32,330 nt of DNA, taken from contig JAEYQO010000031.1 in the NCBI GenBank assembly GCA_023409975.1, positions 1-32,330 on the forward strand, written 5' to 3'. The first letter of the stretch is position 1. Each line of letters opens with the position of its first letter. The notes beneath the pieces were generated by a model, which saw only the letters and a program-made list of their open reading frames with translations, was not told the DNA's origin and ran no database searches. The DNA comes from Bacteroidota bacterium (GTDB lineage: Bacteria; Bacteroidota; Bacteroidia; Chitinophagales; Chitinophagaceae). The position numbers and the translations under genes are program-made. This document shows positions 23,080-31,264 of the stretch, piece by piece.

Positions 23080-24003
23080 ATGTTACTGGCACCTGATTTT
23101 CAGAATCTTTTGGTTCATCCTGTTGAAAAATCATCCCTGAAATTTGATGAAGAGAAATTCATCCTTCGGGGAGGTAAAGGTTTGGATGAGTTTAGCATCA
23201 AAGAGGGTGTTCCGATTCTTCTGGTGCCAGAGACCAGGACTAAGATTGCTGGAGACGTGGTGCAATCAGACCAGGGTGGCCATTTTAGTTATAAGGAGCA
23301 TTATCAGACTGATGCTGAAGTTTATGACTACACGGAGCTATCTGAAAACAGAATCGAGCGCGGTGAGACGCTCAGGCTCAGGGACGCAATTCTCTCAAAA
23401 GTCCCGAAAAAATCCGAATGGATCCTGGATGTTGGTTGTGGAGGCGCCTGGCTGGCGGGGCACCTCGTACCAAAAGGTAAAAAAGTAGTCTCGATGGACA
23501 TTTCAGATGTAAACCCCATCAGAGCGATTAAAAAGATCCCGGGAGAAAACCATTTTGGGCTGGTAGCAGACGTGTTTGATCTTCCTTTTGCACATAATAC
23601 CATAGACACCATAGTCGCTTCAGAAATTATAGAGCATGTCCCGGATCCAAAAGCTTTTCTGAAAGCACTTTATGAGGTTCTAAAACCTGGGGGCACATTG
23701 ATAGTAACTACCCCGTATAATGAATTGATCAGAACTTCTCTGTGTATTCATTGTAATCGACTGACACCACACAATGCCCATCTTCATTCCTTTAAAGAAG
23801 ATACCCTTAAAGCGATTTCACCTGTGCCATCGATTCGTATTGAGACAAGAGTGTTTAATAGTAAGATTCTTGTGAAAACGGGAATAGAACGACTACTGAG
23901 TTTTCTTCCACAATCGATATGGAGTGTTTTCGATCATTTAGTAACAAACCTGACAGGTAAGCGTGCCTATCGACTTATGGCGATCATTAAGAAGCCTTCT
24001 TAA
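23080..24003 (+). CDS. Class I SAM-dependent methyltransferase with Trm112-like N-terminus
   Basis: A 307-residue protein. Residues 1-50 resemble the Trm112/UPF0434 fold (LLVHPVEKSSLKFDEE, then EFSIKEGVPILLVPE), but the usual zinc cysteines of LVCPVC are His and Glu. The Rossmann methyltransferase core follows: motif I WILDVGCGGAWLAG (about 128-141), the acidic SMDISDVNPIRAI, FDLPFAHNTIDTIVASEIIEHVPDP, and PGGTLIVTTPYNEL. A short C-terminal region (CIHCNRLTPHNAHLHSF) holds a Cys pair and His residues. The substrate is unknown. It overlaps the convergent flippase gene by 17 bp. Neighbours suggest a lipid or glycan substrate, but this is positional inference. Confidence 0.85.
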   Translation: MLLAPDFQNLLVHPVEKSSLKFDEEKFILRGGKGLDEFSIKEGVPILLVPETRTKIAGDVVQSDQGGHFSYKEHYQTDAEVYDYTELSENRIERGETLRLRDAILSKVPKKSEWILDVGCGGAWLAGHLVPKGKKVVSMDISDVNPIRAIKKIPGENHFGLVADVFDLPFAHNTIDTIVASEIIEHVPDPKAFLKALYEVLKPGGTLIVTTPYNELIRTSLCIHCNRLTPHNAHLHSFKEDTLKAISPVPSIRIETRVFNSKILVKTGIERLLSFLPQSIWSVFDHLVTNLTGKRAYRLMAIIKKPS

Positions 24004-25420
24004 ACTTTTCCTTAAGGCGTCGCCACTCCAGCAGCGTAGATGCCCCAATCAGTGCGGCTGTAATTGCGAATCCACCCAGCAACAACTCCAGACCGGAAAC
24101 ATAGACCGATAGAATTCTGGAAGTCAGAAAAAGGATCAATCCGAACAAAACCAACTTAGACAACCAGTTTTTCAGGGGTAAGAGATCGGTTATTGAAATC
24201 GAAGTAATCCTGCTCGTATGATAGAGGTAGAACAATACCTGTAGATAGGTGCTGATCACGAAACTCAGCACGATTCCTGGCAACCCAAATAACCTGTAAA
24301 GTGGTAAAATTAATGCCATTGCCAGTAGCAAATCCAGTAATGCGCCTAGATTAATAAGTTTTCCTTTTTCAAAGTGTTGTAGTAACACGGTGTAGTTATA
24401 GGATCGCAGCGGAAGAACAAGAATGGCAATGGTAAATATCGGAACAGATTCCAGATACTTCTCGGTTAGAATGACTAAGAATAGCTCCCGCGAAAAGAAA
24501 AACAGGAAGAAGAATATAGGAAACACGATGCTTGATAATAGCATCGCGGAATACCTGAGTAATAAGTGTTTCGTTCCAGGTGCCTGCTCTTTACCAGAAG
24601 AAAGTTGTATGAGAATAGAACTGGAAACCGCGCCTAAAAGATAAGGCAGTAAGGGCACTTCTGCAGTCTGAGCTCCGTTGAAATAGATGGCATAGACACT
24701 GGCGGCTAGAAAACTGGAAATAACAAACTTATCAGCGAACCGGAATACGTTCTGGAGTAGGTCATATAATCCCAGGTGTAGCCAGAGATGCCTGATATTA
24801 TTTAAGTTCTTTGACTCTAATTTTATCGGAGAAAGCTTCGAATAGATGCCTTTCAGAAAAATCGCGAGTATTAGACTCCTTACTATCAGTCCAATAAGAA
24901 GAAATCCCAATAAATCTGTCAGGTCGTAATATGGGAGTATCCAGACATGTAGTATCAGAAAATATACCGCGTACAGGAAGTTTACGATCATCAGTCCCTT
25001 CATCTGTCTGGAGATCAGAATCATCGACTCCTGGAGTGAATGTGCGACATATAATGCGAGTAAGCTAACACTTAGATAGGCCGGCAACTGCAGGTCCTTC
25101 CTCATTAGAAATGAAAACAGGATGCACCAGAAAAAGAACCAACATAGGTATAAAGTATATTGCTTCAGTCTCAACCGGTTGATGATTGCTTTGATCATCT
25201 CAGGGGCATAGGTAATGATCGTTACCGGCAGACCGGCATAGGCAAGTGTACCGAGTAGCAGATACTTAACCCAGAATTCCTGATAATTTCCGTAGTCTGT
25301 TTCAGAGAGTTCTCTGGAATAAAGTATCAGCACTATAACATTCGCAAGTACAGGAAACAGCTTTATTATGAAAATAAAAGCTGCGTTCTTCGCTACTGAT
25401 TTATACACCAGACCATTCAC
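23987..25420 (-). CDS. Wzx-type oligosaccharide flippase
   Basis: A 477-residue protein with about fourteen membrane helices, typical for the MOP/MATE-like polysaccharide exporters that flip lipid-linked oligosaccharides across the inner membrane. The N-terminus SVAKNAAFIFIIKLFPVLAN is the usual amphipathic start, and SRELSETDYGNYQEFWVKY matches the loop after TM1. The C-terminus is basic (LEWRRLKEKFKKAS). The start is GTG at 25420 or GTG at 25408; no suitable ATG exists. It begins 21 bp after the YfhO stop, so both are probably cotranscribed. No glycosyltransferases are adjacent, so its glycan cannot be named. Confidence 0.88.
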   Translation of the reverse strand: MNGLVYKSVAKNAAFIFIIKLFPVLANVIVLILYSRELSETDYGNYQEFWVKYLLLGTLAYAGLPVTIITYAPEMIKAIINRLRLKQYTLYLCWFFFWCILFSFLMRKDLQLPAYLSVSLLALYVAHSLQESMILISRQMKGLMIVNFLYAVYFLILHVWILPYYDLTDLLGFLLIGLIVRSLILAIFLKGIYSKLSPIKLESKNLNNIRHLWLHLGLYDLLQNVFRFADKFVISSFLAASVYAIYFNGAQTAEVPLLPYLLGAVSSSILIQLSSGKEQAPGTKHLLLRYSAMLLSSIVFPIFFFLFFFSRELFLVILTEKYLESVPIFTIAILVLPLRSYNYTVLLQHFEKGKLINLGALLDLLLAMALILPLYRLFGLPGIVLSFVISTYLQVLFYLYHTSRITSISITDLLPLKNWLSKLVLFGLILFLTSRILSVYVSGLELLLGGFAITAALIGASTLLEWRRLKEKFKKAS

Positions 25421-25441
25421 CTGCTGAGATTAAATTCAGAG

Positions 25442-27910
25442 TTATTTTATTCCCTCTTTCTTCTTCCTCAGAATTACCACCAATGCAAATACAGCGAATA
25501 AGAGCAGAATCACACTGCTGACACCGGCGATCGTATTACCGGTCTTGAATGTCGCAGGTTCAAAACGGAACTCGATCTTGTGAGCACCCGCAGGAACTTT
25601 GATAGCCCGAAGTACATAATTCGCCCGGATTATCGGTGTCTCCTCCCCGTCCACGAATGCTTTCCAGCCATGCGGATACCAAATATCAGAAAACACGGCA
25701 AGGCCATTCTGACTATTATTAGCCTGGTAATGCAGCTCGTTCAGACCGTATTTCGTCAACTGGATTTCTGCCGCACTATCCTTCCCGACAGTGAATCCCT
25801 CTAATTCCTTCTGGAAGGTATTCCTTACCACAGCAGTCCTCTCCGCATCGAATGCCTGCTCCATTCTGGTCGTATCGCCCACCGCAGGTGCCTTCAGTGC
25901 CATAATCTCTTCATCTGCCGTACTTACCCATTGCACTTCTTCCACAAACCAGGCATTCCCCAGTGCCTCAGGATTCTGCTGGTACACGGGTTGTTGCTGT
26001 GGTCCTTCGAATATGATATACTTCGTATTCAGCATATTCAATACCTCTGAATTAAACCTGCCCTGGGCAATAGCTCCCCCCATATGAACATCGATCAGAT
26101 CCTGATAGATTTCCATCTTGGCAGGTGAATAGCCACCGATACTTTTGTGGAAGTAGGCCTGAATAGCATCATTATAGGTGTTGCGACTCAGATCCAGTAC
26201 ACGGTAATAAGGGTCCGGATCCTGCAGGATCTGCTGATCTACCGGACGGGGCTGGAAGATGGCCTCGTAGGTATAAGGGTCCTCATAATTTGATTCGTTA
26301 AGATAATTCGAAGCCACAGGCATCAGGTCGATGGCTACCAATAATGCCAAACCACCGATCAAAAAGTTCTGCTTGATAGAGTCTTTTGAGAAGAACCAGA
26401 GCAGCGCCGCTGATAAGGCGATATATACCGCACTGGTCAGCGCACTTTTCATGGCCAGGGCAGCACGGTCGTCCTTCAAAGTCTCAATGATCTGAGGTGG
26501 CAACTGCGCATCAAATTGCGGATGGGTATAGTCGAAAAACATGCCCCCCGCGACTCCCAGCAGCAAACAAAGCCCCCCTGTTATTCCAGCGGACAGCTTG
26601 ATGTGTTTTCTGAGTTCCTCACCTGAAACTTTTCCCTTTATGATCTCCATCACCGCCCAGATGCCCAGCATCGGGAACAGAAGCTGGGGAATGATCAGAA
26701 CAGTCGAAGGTGAACGGAATTTGTTCAGCATCGGAAGATTATCGAATAACCAGTAGTTGAACGAAGGCAGGTACTTACCCCAGGACATCATGATGGTAAA
26801 CAGGCAAAGCACCACGATCCACCATTTGTGCGGACTGCGAATGACGAACAGACCCAGAACGAACAGAAAGCAGATAATGGCCCCGAAATATACCGGTCCG
26901 GAAAAAATCCCCGTTTCCGCCTGCGGCCCCCAGTACAAGGGAATTCTGTCTACCTGATTGCCAACCAGCATTTCTGTTTCAGGCGCTTTTTCTATGGGTT
27001 CTGCCACAGAACCTCCATACAGATAGGGGATCATGATACAAAAGGTCTCCATGATACCTGTGCTCCAGCGGAAGGCATAATCCTTGTCCAGTCCGCCTGC
27101 CTTCTTATCCTCCGTTTTGTTGATGGTCAGCTCACTTTCACCACCACGCATGGTCACTTTTGAATATTCCTGGGTGGGAAGGATGCTCATCATCGACGGA
27201 CCAACCGCCAGCAGGCCCATGACCAGCGCAACAGCAGAGGAAATGAAGAAATCCTTCAATTGCTTCTTCTTTAAGGCTATGATAAAATTGGCAATCACAA
27301 AAAACGCGATCAGGATCAATGCGTAATAAATTACCTGAAAGTGATTCGCAGTCACAAAGAGTGCAACAGACAGGCCCAGTATCGCAGCACCTCCCATTCG
27401 CCTGCCCTGATAAATCATGATCAGTCCGGCCAGCACCGCAGGCAGATAGGCTATGGAAAGCATTTTGGTCTGGTGACCAGCATTCAGGATCACAAGGTTG
27501 TAAGTGGCAAAGGCATAAGCCAGCGCCCCCACACCCCCCAGCAGCCGGTTGACCCGCATGGTGAGCATCAGGATATAGAAACAGAACATGGCCAGGAACA
27601 GGTAGTGCGCCGGGCTCACGAGCACTGTTTCAAAAAAGAGTTGGATATAATGAACGTAATTATTGGTCTCAGGAATGCCGATCGTATAGGTGGGCATCCC
27701 GCCAAACATACTGTTGGTCCAGAGCGGCACCACACCGGTAGAATCATAATAAGAAATAGTTTCATGATACATGGCCTGCCAGCTCACCACATCGTGTTGC
27801 CGGAGAACCTGGCCCTCCATAGCGGGGTAACAAAAAACCAGGGAAATGAGCGCGAAGCCCAGAACGATATACAAATGGGGCAGTAAGCGCTTTACATTGA
27901 AAGGTTGCAT
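25442..27910 (-). CDS. YfhO family membrane protein
   Basis: An 822-residue multi-pass protein of the YfhO (glycosyltransferase-like, GT-C type) family. LPHLYIVLGFALISLVFCYP is the first helix, followed by QHDVVSWQAMYHET and the loop WTNSMFGGMPTYTIG, both family hallmarks; many helices follow, then a soluble domain near the C-terminus (IWYPHGWKAFVDGEETPI, IKVPAGAHKIEFRFEP) and a last helix with a basic tail. YfhO proteins are proposed to glycosylate lipoteichoic or other envelope polymers; activity in Bacteroidota is not established. ATG 27910 is chosen over a start at 28042 because a perfect -7 box lies at 27930-27937. It is divergent from the E1 gene. Confidence 0.9.
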   Translation of the reverse strand: MQPFNVKRLLPHLYIVLGFALISLVFCYPAMEGQVLRQHDVVSWQAMYHETISYYDSTGVVPLWTNSMFGGMPTYTIGIPETNNYVHYIQLFFETVLVSPAHYLFLAMFCFYILMLTMRVNRLLGGVGALAYAFATYNLVILNAGHQTKMLSIAYLPAVLAGLIMIYQGRRMGGAAILGLSVALFVTANHFQVIYYALILIAFFVIANFIIALKKKQLKDFFISSAVALVMGLLAVGPSMMSILPTQEYSKVTMRGGESELTINKTEDKKAGGLDKDYAFRWSTGIMETFCIMIPYLYGGSVAEPIEKAPETEMLVGNQVDRIPLYWGPQAETGIFSGPVYFGAIICFLFVLGLFVIRSPHKWWIVVLCLFTIMMSWGKYLPSFNYWLFDNLPMLNKFRSPSTVLIIPQLLFPMLGIWAVMEIIKGKVSGEELRKHIKLSAGITGGLCLLLGVAGGMFFDYTHPQFDAQLPPQIIETLKDDRAALAMKSALTSAVYIALSAALLWFFSKDSIKQNFLIGGLALLVAIDLMPVASNYLNESNYEDPYTYEAIFQPRPVDQQILQDPDPYYRVLDLSRNTYNDAIQAYFHKSIGGYSPAKMEIYQDLIDVHMGGAIAQGRFNSEVLNMLNTKYIIFEGPQQQPVYQQNPEALGNAWFVEEVQWVSTADEEIMALKAPAVGDTTRMEQAFDAERTAVVRNTFQKELEGFTVGKDSAAEIQLTKYGLNELHYQANNSQNGLAVFSDIWYPHGWKAFVDGEETPIIRANYVLRAIKVPAGAHKIEFRFEPATFKTGNTIAGVSSVILLLFAVFALVVILRKKKEGIK

Positions 27911-27929
27911 AAGAGACTGTTGTCGGAAA

Positions 27930-27937
27930 CAAAAATA
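27930..27937 (-). promoter_or_regulatory. -7 promoter element of the YfhO gene
   Basis: TATTTTTG on the minus strand matches TAnnTTTG and predicts a ~15 base leader before ATG 27910. It excludes the longer frame starting at 28042. Confidence 0.55.
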
Positions 27938-28049
27938 GCAGTTCTGAACGCTTATGGAAATCTGATTATCAATATCTGTGGATATCGCTGTCATCGGGAC
28001 GGCTTTCGCCACAGGTTCCGTCCTTCTACACATTCTCGGCATTAGACCG

Positions 28050-28057
28050 TACTTTTG
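28050..28057 (+). promoter_or_regulatory. -7 promoter element of the E1 gene
   Basis: TACTTTTG matches TAnnTTTG and continues CGC. It predicts transcription from about 28062-28064, so the upstream in-frame ATG at 27978 cannot be used and ATG 28080 is the start. Confidence 0.6.
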
Positions 28058-28079
28058 CGCCGTCCAAAGGGAAACAGGA

Positions 28080-30131
28080 ATGCTATCGAAAGAAACTTTG
28101 CTCCGGGCTTATAGATTGATGATGACAGCGAAAGCTATGGCAGAAACCTATGATGCTAACCGGCAGATCTGCAAATATGTTCACAGCACCTCCCGCGGAC
28201 ATGAAGCCATCCAGCTGGCAACGGGCTTCCTGCTCCAGGGTTGCGATTTCGTCAGCCCATATTACAGAGATGAAAGCTTAATGCTAGGCATGGGCTACAG
28301 GCCCTACGAACTGATGCTTCAGCTCCTGGCAAAAGCAGAGGATCCCTTCACAGGGGGCAGAGAATATTATAACCATCCCAATATCCGCCGGGATGGCTAC
28401 CCCACCATTATTCACCAGAGTAGCGCAACCGGGATGCAGGCCATCCCCACCACAGGTGTCGCTCAGGGTGTCAAATACCGCGAGCGCCAGAAACTGGGTG
28501 AATACCCGGTTCCTCCGGTTGTGGTTTGTTCTCTCGGCGATGGTAGTGTCACTGAGGGAGAGGTGAGTGAGGCCTTCCAGTTTGCAGTACTCCATCAGTT
28601 ACCGGTCATCTATCTGGTTCAGGATAATGAATGGGGCATCTCCGTGAGCAGCGATGAGGCCAGGACCATGGACGCCTATGAATATGCCGGCGGATTTAAA
28701 GGAATGGAGCGTGTCCGGGTAAACGGAAGCGATTTTGCGGACAGCTACAAGACCATGGAGTATACGATCGACTGGGTGCGCAGGGAAAGAAAACCCATTC
28801 TCGTTCACGCGAAGGTTCCACTGTTGGGACACCATACTTCCGGAGTAAGAAAAGAATGGTACAGAACACAGGAAGACCTCGAAAAGCATACTGTCAACGA
28901 TCCTGGTCCAAAACTGAGGAAAGTACTGCTGTCTAAAGGCATAAAAGAGTCACAGCTCGATGAAATTGAGCAGGAAGAGCTGGAATATGTAAGGCGGGAG
29001 TTTCAACACGCAGTGGATGCTCCGGATCCGGACCCGGCCACTGTCACTGACCATGTTTTTGCTCCCAATCCTGTCACAGAGGAGAAAGGTAATCGCGTGC
29101 CTGAAGGCCGGGAGAAGGTCGTAATGGTCGATGCTGCACTGCATGCCGTTGAAGAAATACTCCAGGATCATCCTGAAGCTTTGTTTTACGGTCAGGACGT
29201 AGGCAGGCGTCTCGGCGGGGTTTTCCGTGAAGCAGCTACGCTGGCCGATAAGTTCGGCGATGAAAGGGTTTTCAACACCGCCATCCAGGAAGCCTACATT
29301 ATCGGCTCCACAGTGGGCATGAGTGCTGTCGGACTGAAACCCATAGTTGAAGTTCAGTTTGCGGACTATATCTATCCCGGACTCAACCAGTTGGTTACAG
29401 AGATCAGCAAGTCCTGCTATCTCTCCTGCGGAAAGTTCCCTGTATCCAATATTGTCCGGGTTCCTATCGGCGCCTATGGCGGCGGCGGTCCCTACCATAG
29501 CGGCAGTGTAGAAAGTACACTCGCCACCATCAAAGGGATCAAGATTGCCTATCCCAGCAATGCTGCTGACCTGAAAGGGCTCATGAAGGCGGCATTCTAC
29601 GATCCGAATCCTGTCGTAATGCTGGAGCATAAAGGATTGTACTGGTCAAAGGTTCCCGGAACAGAAGATGCCAGAACCATCGAACCAGACAGGGATTATA
29701 TCCTGCCTTTCGGAAAAGCAGCCCTCATCCAGGATGCTGATCAGCAGGCTGTAGATTCCGGCGAGTCCATGTGTATCATCACTTATGGGATGGGTGTTTA
29801 CTGGGCCAGGAATGCCGCCCGTCAATACCCTGGTCAGGTGAGCATCGTGGATCTCAGAACCATCTACCCACTCGATGAAGCACTCATCTTCGATACCGTA
29901 AAGAAACATGGTAAATGTCTCGTCCTCACCGAAGAACAGCTCCGCAACTCCTTCTGCGAGGCGCTCGCAGGAAGGATCAGTCAGGAATGTTTTTACCAGC
30001 TCGATGCGCCGGTTCAGACCATGGGAGCGCTCGACCTCCCTGCAGTGCCGCTTAATACGGGACTGGAAGCAGCCATGCTGCCAAATGCCGATAAGGTAGC
30101 GGAGAAAATTGGCTGGATACTTTCTTTTTAA
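28080..30131 (+). CDS. 2-oxoacid dehydrogenase E1, fused alpha and beta subunits
   Basis: A 683-residue thiamine-diphosphate enzyme. The N-terminal half is the alpha subunit (YVHSTSRGHEAIQLATGFLL, and the ThDP/Mg motif GDGSVTEGEVSEAF at about 153-166 with the closing Asn183 of VQDNEWGIS). After a linker near 345 the beta subunit begins (VVMVDAALHAVEEILQ, FYGQDVGRRLGGVF, NTAIQEAYIIGSTVGM, RVPIGAYGGGGPYHSGSVES). Such fusions in Bacteroidota are usually annotated as branched-chain (2-oxoisovalerate) E1; the substrate is not certain. It decarboxylates the 2-oxoacid and acylates the lipoyl group of E2. No E2 or E3 gene is adjacent. A terminator follows. Confidence 0.92.
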   Translation: MLSKETLLRAYRLMMTAKAMAETYDANRQICKYVHSTSRGHEAIQLATGFLLQGCDFVSPYYRDESLMLGMGYRPYELMLQLLAKAEDPFTGGREYYNHPNIRRDGYPTIIHQSSATGMQAIPTTGVAQGVKYRERQKLGEYPVPPVVVCSLGDGSVTEGEVSEAFQFAVLHQLPVIYLVQDNEWGISVSSDEARTMDAYEYAGGFKGMERVRVNGSDFADSYKTMEYTIDWVRRERKPILVHAKVPLLGHHTSGVRKEWYRTQEDLEKHTVNDPGPKLRKVLLSKGIKESQLDEIEQEELEYVRREFQHAVDAPDPDPATVTDHVFAPNPVTEEKGNRVPEGREKVVMVDAALHAVEEILQDHPEALFYGQDVGRRLGGVFREAATLADKFGDERVFNTAIQEAYIIGSTVGMSAVGLKPIVEVQFADYIYPGLNQLVTEISKSCYLSCGKFPVSNIVRVPIGAYGGGGPYHSGSVESTLATIKGIKIAYPSNAADLKGLMKAAFYDPNPVVMLEHKGLYWSKVPGTEDARTIEPDRDYILPFGKAALIQDADQQAVDSGESMCIITYGMGVYWARNAARQYPGQVSIVDLRTIYPLDEALIFDTVKKHGKCLVLTEEQLRNSFCEALAGRISQECFYQLDAPVQTMGALDLPAVPLNTGLEAAMLPNADKVAEKIGWILSF

Positions 30132-30138
30132 TGTTCAG

Positions 30139-30171
30139 GCTCGGAGTTATATGCTCCCGGAGCTTTGTTTT
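30139..30171 (+). terminator. Intrinsic terminator of the E1 gene
   Basis: GCTCGGAG (30139-30146) pairs with CTCC and GAGC-side bases of 30154-30163, with a 2-base bulge and a 7-base loop, followed by TTTGTTTT. It begins 7 bp after the E1 stop and separates this gene from mnmH. Confidence 0.7.
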
Positions 30172-30185
30172 AGGTATCGATCTGG

Positions 30186-30193
30186 TAAATTAG
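30186..30193 (+). promoter_or_regulatory. Possible -7 element of the mnmH-selD operon
   Basis: TAAATTAG is one mismatch from TAnnTTTG, 27 bases before ATG 30221. It is weak, but the terminator just upstream implies that a promoter must lie in this gap. Confidence 0.3.
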
Positions 30194-30220
30194 TGGCTCC
30201 ATCAGGACCATCGCGTTTTC

Positions 30221-31264
30221 ATGTCAATCAAGAGACTTACCGTAACAGATTTTATTGAAGGTATGCCCGGAGCCCTGGTTCTGGATGTACGCAGCCCCGG
30301 CGAATACAGTCATGCCCATATTCCCGGTGCCTCCTCCCTACCTCTTTTTACAGATGAAGAACGGAGTGTCGTAGGCACAACCTACAAGCAGAAAGGACGC
30401 CAGGCAGCCATCAAGCTGGGGCTGGATTATTTCGGTCCGGAAATGCGAAAAATGGTGGAACAGGTAGAACAATGGCTGCAAGAAGGCAATCAGAAGAAGA
30501 TCCTGATACATTGCTGGCGCGGAGGCATGCGCAGCGGCGCAGTAGCCTGGTTGCTGGATCTTTATGGGTTTGACCTCTATGTGCTCGAGGGTGGCTATAA
30601 GGCTTTTCGCAACTGGGTGCTGGATCAGTTTCAGAAAGACTATCCGCTTCGATTGATCGGTGGATACACGGGTTCCGGAAAAACGCATGTGCTCCATCAG
30701 CTTCAAAAAGCCGGTGCCGCAACGATCGACCTGGAAGGCCTTGCCAATCACAGAGGTTCTGCCTTCGGCGCACTGGATCGCCCTGGACAGCCCTCCGCGG
30801 AGTTCTTCGAGAATAAACTAGCACTGGAGTTGCACCGACTCGCCAGCACTGAACAAACGATCTGGATCGAAGACGAAAGTCAGCGCATCGGCGATATCAA
30901 TATCCCCATCGCCTTCTGGAACCTGATGCGTACCAAGCCGCTTTATTTTCTGGAGGTTCCCTTCGGGGAACGACTCGGGCTGCTCGTGAAAGACTACGGT
31001 CATTTCAAAAAGGAAGCTATGGTCAATGCCATTATCAGAATCAAAAAGCGTCTGGGTGGACTGGATGCAAAGGAGGCAATCCATGCACTTGTGGAAGATG
31101 ATCTGCGGAGCTGTTTTGCCATCCTGCTGCGTTACTACGACAAACAGTATTCAAAAAGTCTGAACGGAAGGAACAACCTCGGGAAACTCATTCGAAGAGT
31201 AGCCACTGATACGGCAGATGCCCAAACCAATACAAAAAAGATACTCAATCATGCAGGAGAATAG
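30221..31264 (+). CDS. mnmH: tRNA 2-selenouridine synthase MnmH (SelU/YbbB)
   Basis: A 347-residue enzyme that replaces sulfur by selenium at the wobble 2-thiouridine of tRNAs, using selenophosphate and passing through a geranylated intermediate. The rhodanese domain has its active Cys98 in LIHCWRGGMRSGAVAW, with the start LVLDVRSPGEYSHAHIPGA. The C-terminal domain has a Walker A motif GGYTGSGKT at 147-155 and ESQRIGDINIP later. Length is normal (E. coli about 364). Its last 14 bp overlap the selD start, so synthesis of enzyme and selenium donor is coupled. It lies directly after a terminator. Confidence 0.95.
   Translation: MSIKRLTVTDFIEGMPGALVLDVRSPGEYSHAHIPGASSLPLFTDEERSVVGTTYKQKGRQAAIKLGLDYFGPEMRKMVEQVEQWLQEGNQKKILIHCWRGGMRSGAVAWLLDLYGFDLYVLEGGYKAFRNWVLDQFQKDYPLRLIGGYTGSGKTHVLHQLQKAGAATIDLEGLANHRGSAFGALDRPGQPSAEFFENKLALELHRLASTEQTIWIEDESQRIGDINIPIAFWNLMRTKPLYFLEVPFGERLGLLVKDYGHFKKEAMVNAIIRIKKRLGGLDAKEAIHALVEDDLRSCFAILLRYYDKQYSKSLNGRNNLGKLIRRVATDTADAQTNTKKILNHAGE

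Noticed and set aside
27341..27886. A 181-codon plus-strand frame opposite the YfhO gene
   Set aside because: Translation is His/Gln-rich with no domain, and the opposite strand encodes conserved membrane helices.
27911..28079. Longer starts for both the YfhO gene and the E1 gene
   Set aside because: Each would run through its own -7 box, and the added residues match nothing in either family.
28950..29630. A 226-codon minus-strand frame within the E1 gene
   Set aside because: Antisense shadow of a highly conserved beta-subunit coding region, without a promoter or family features.
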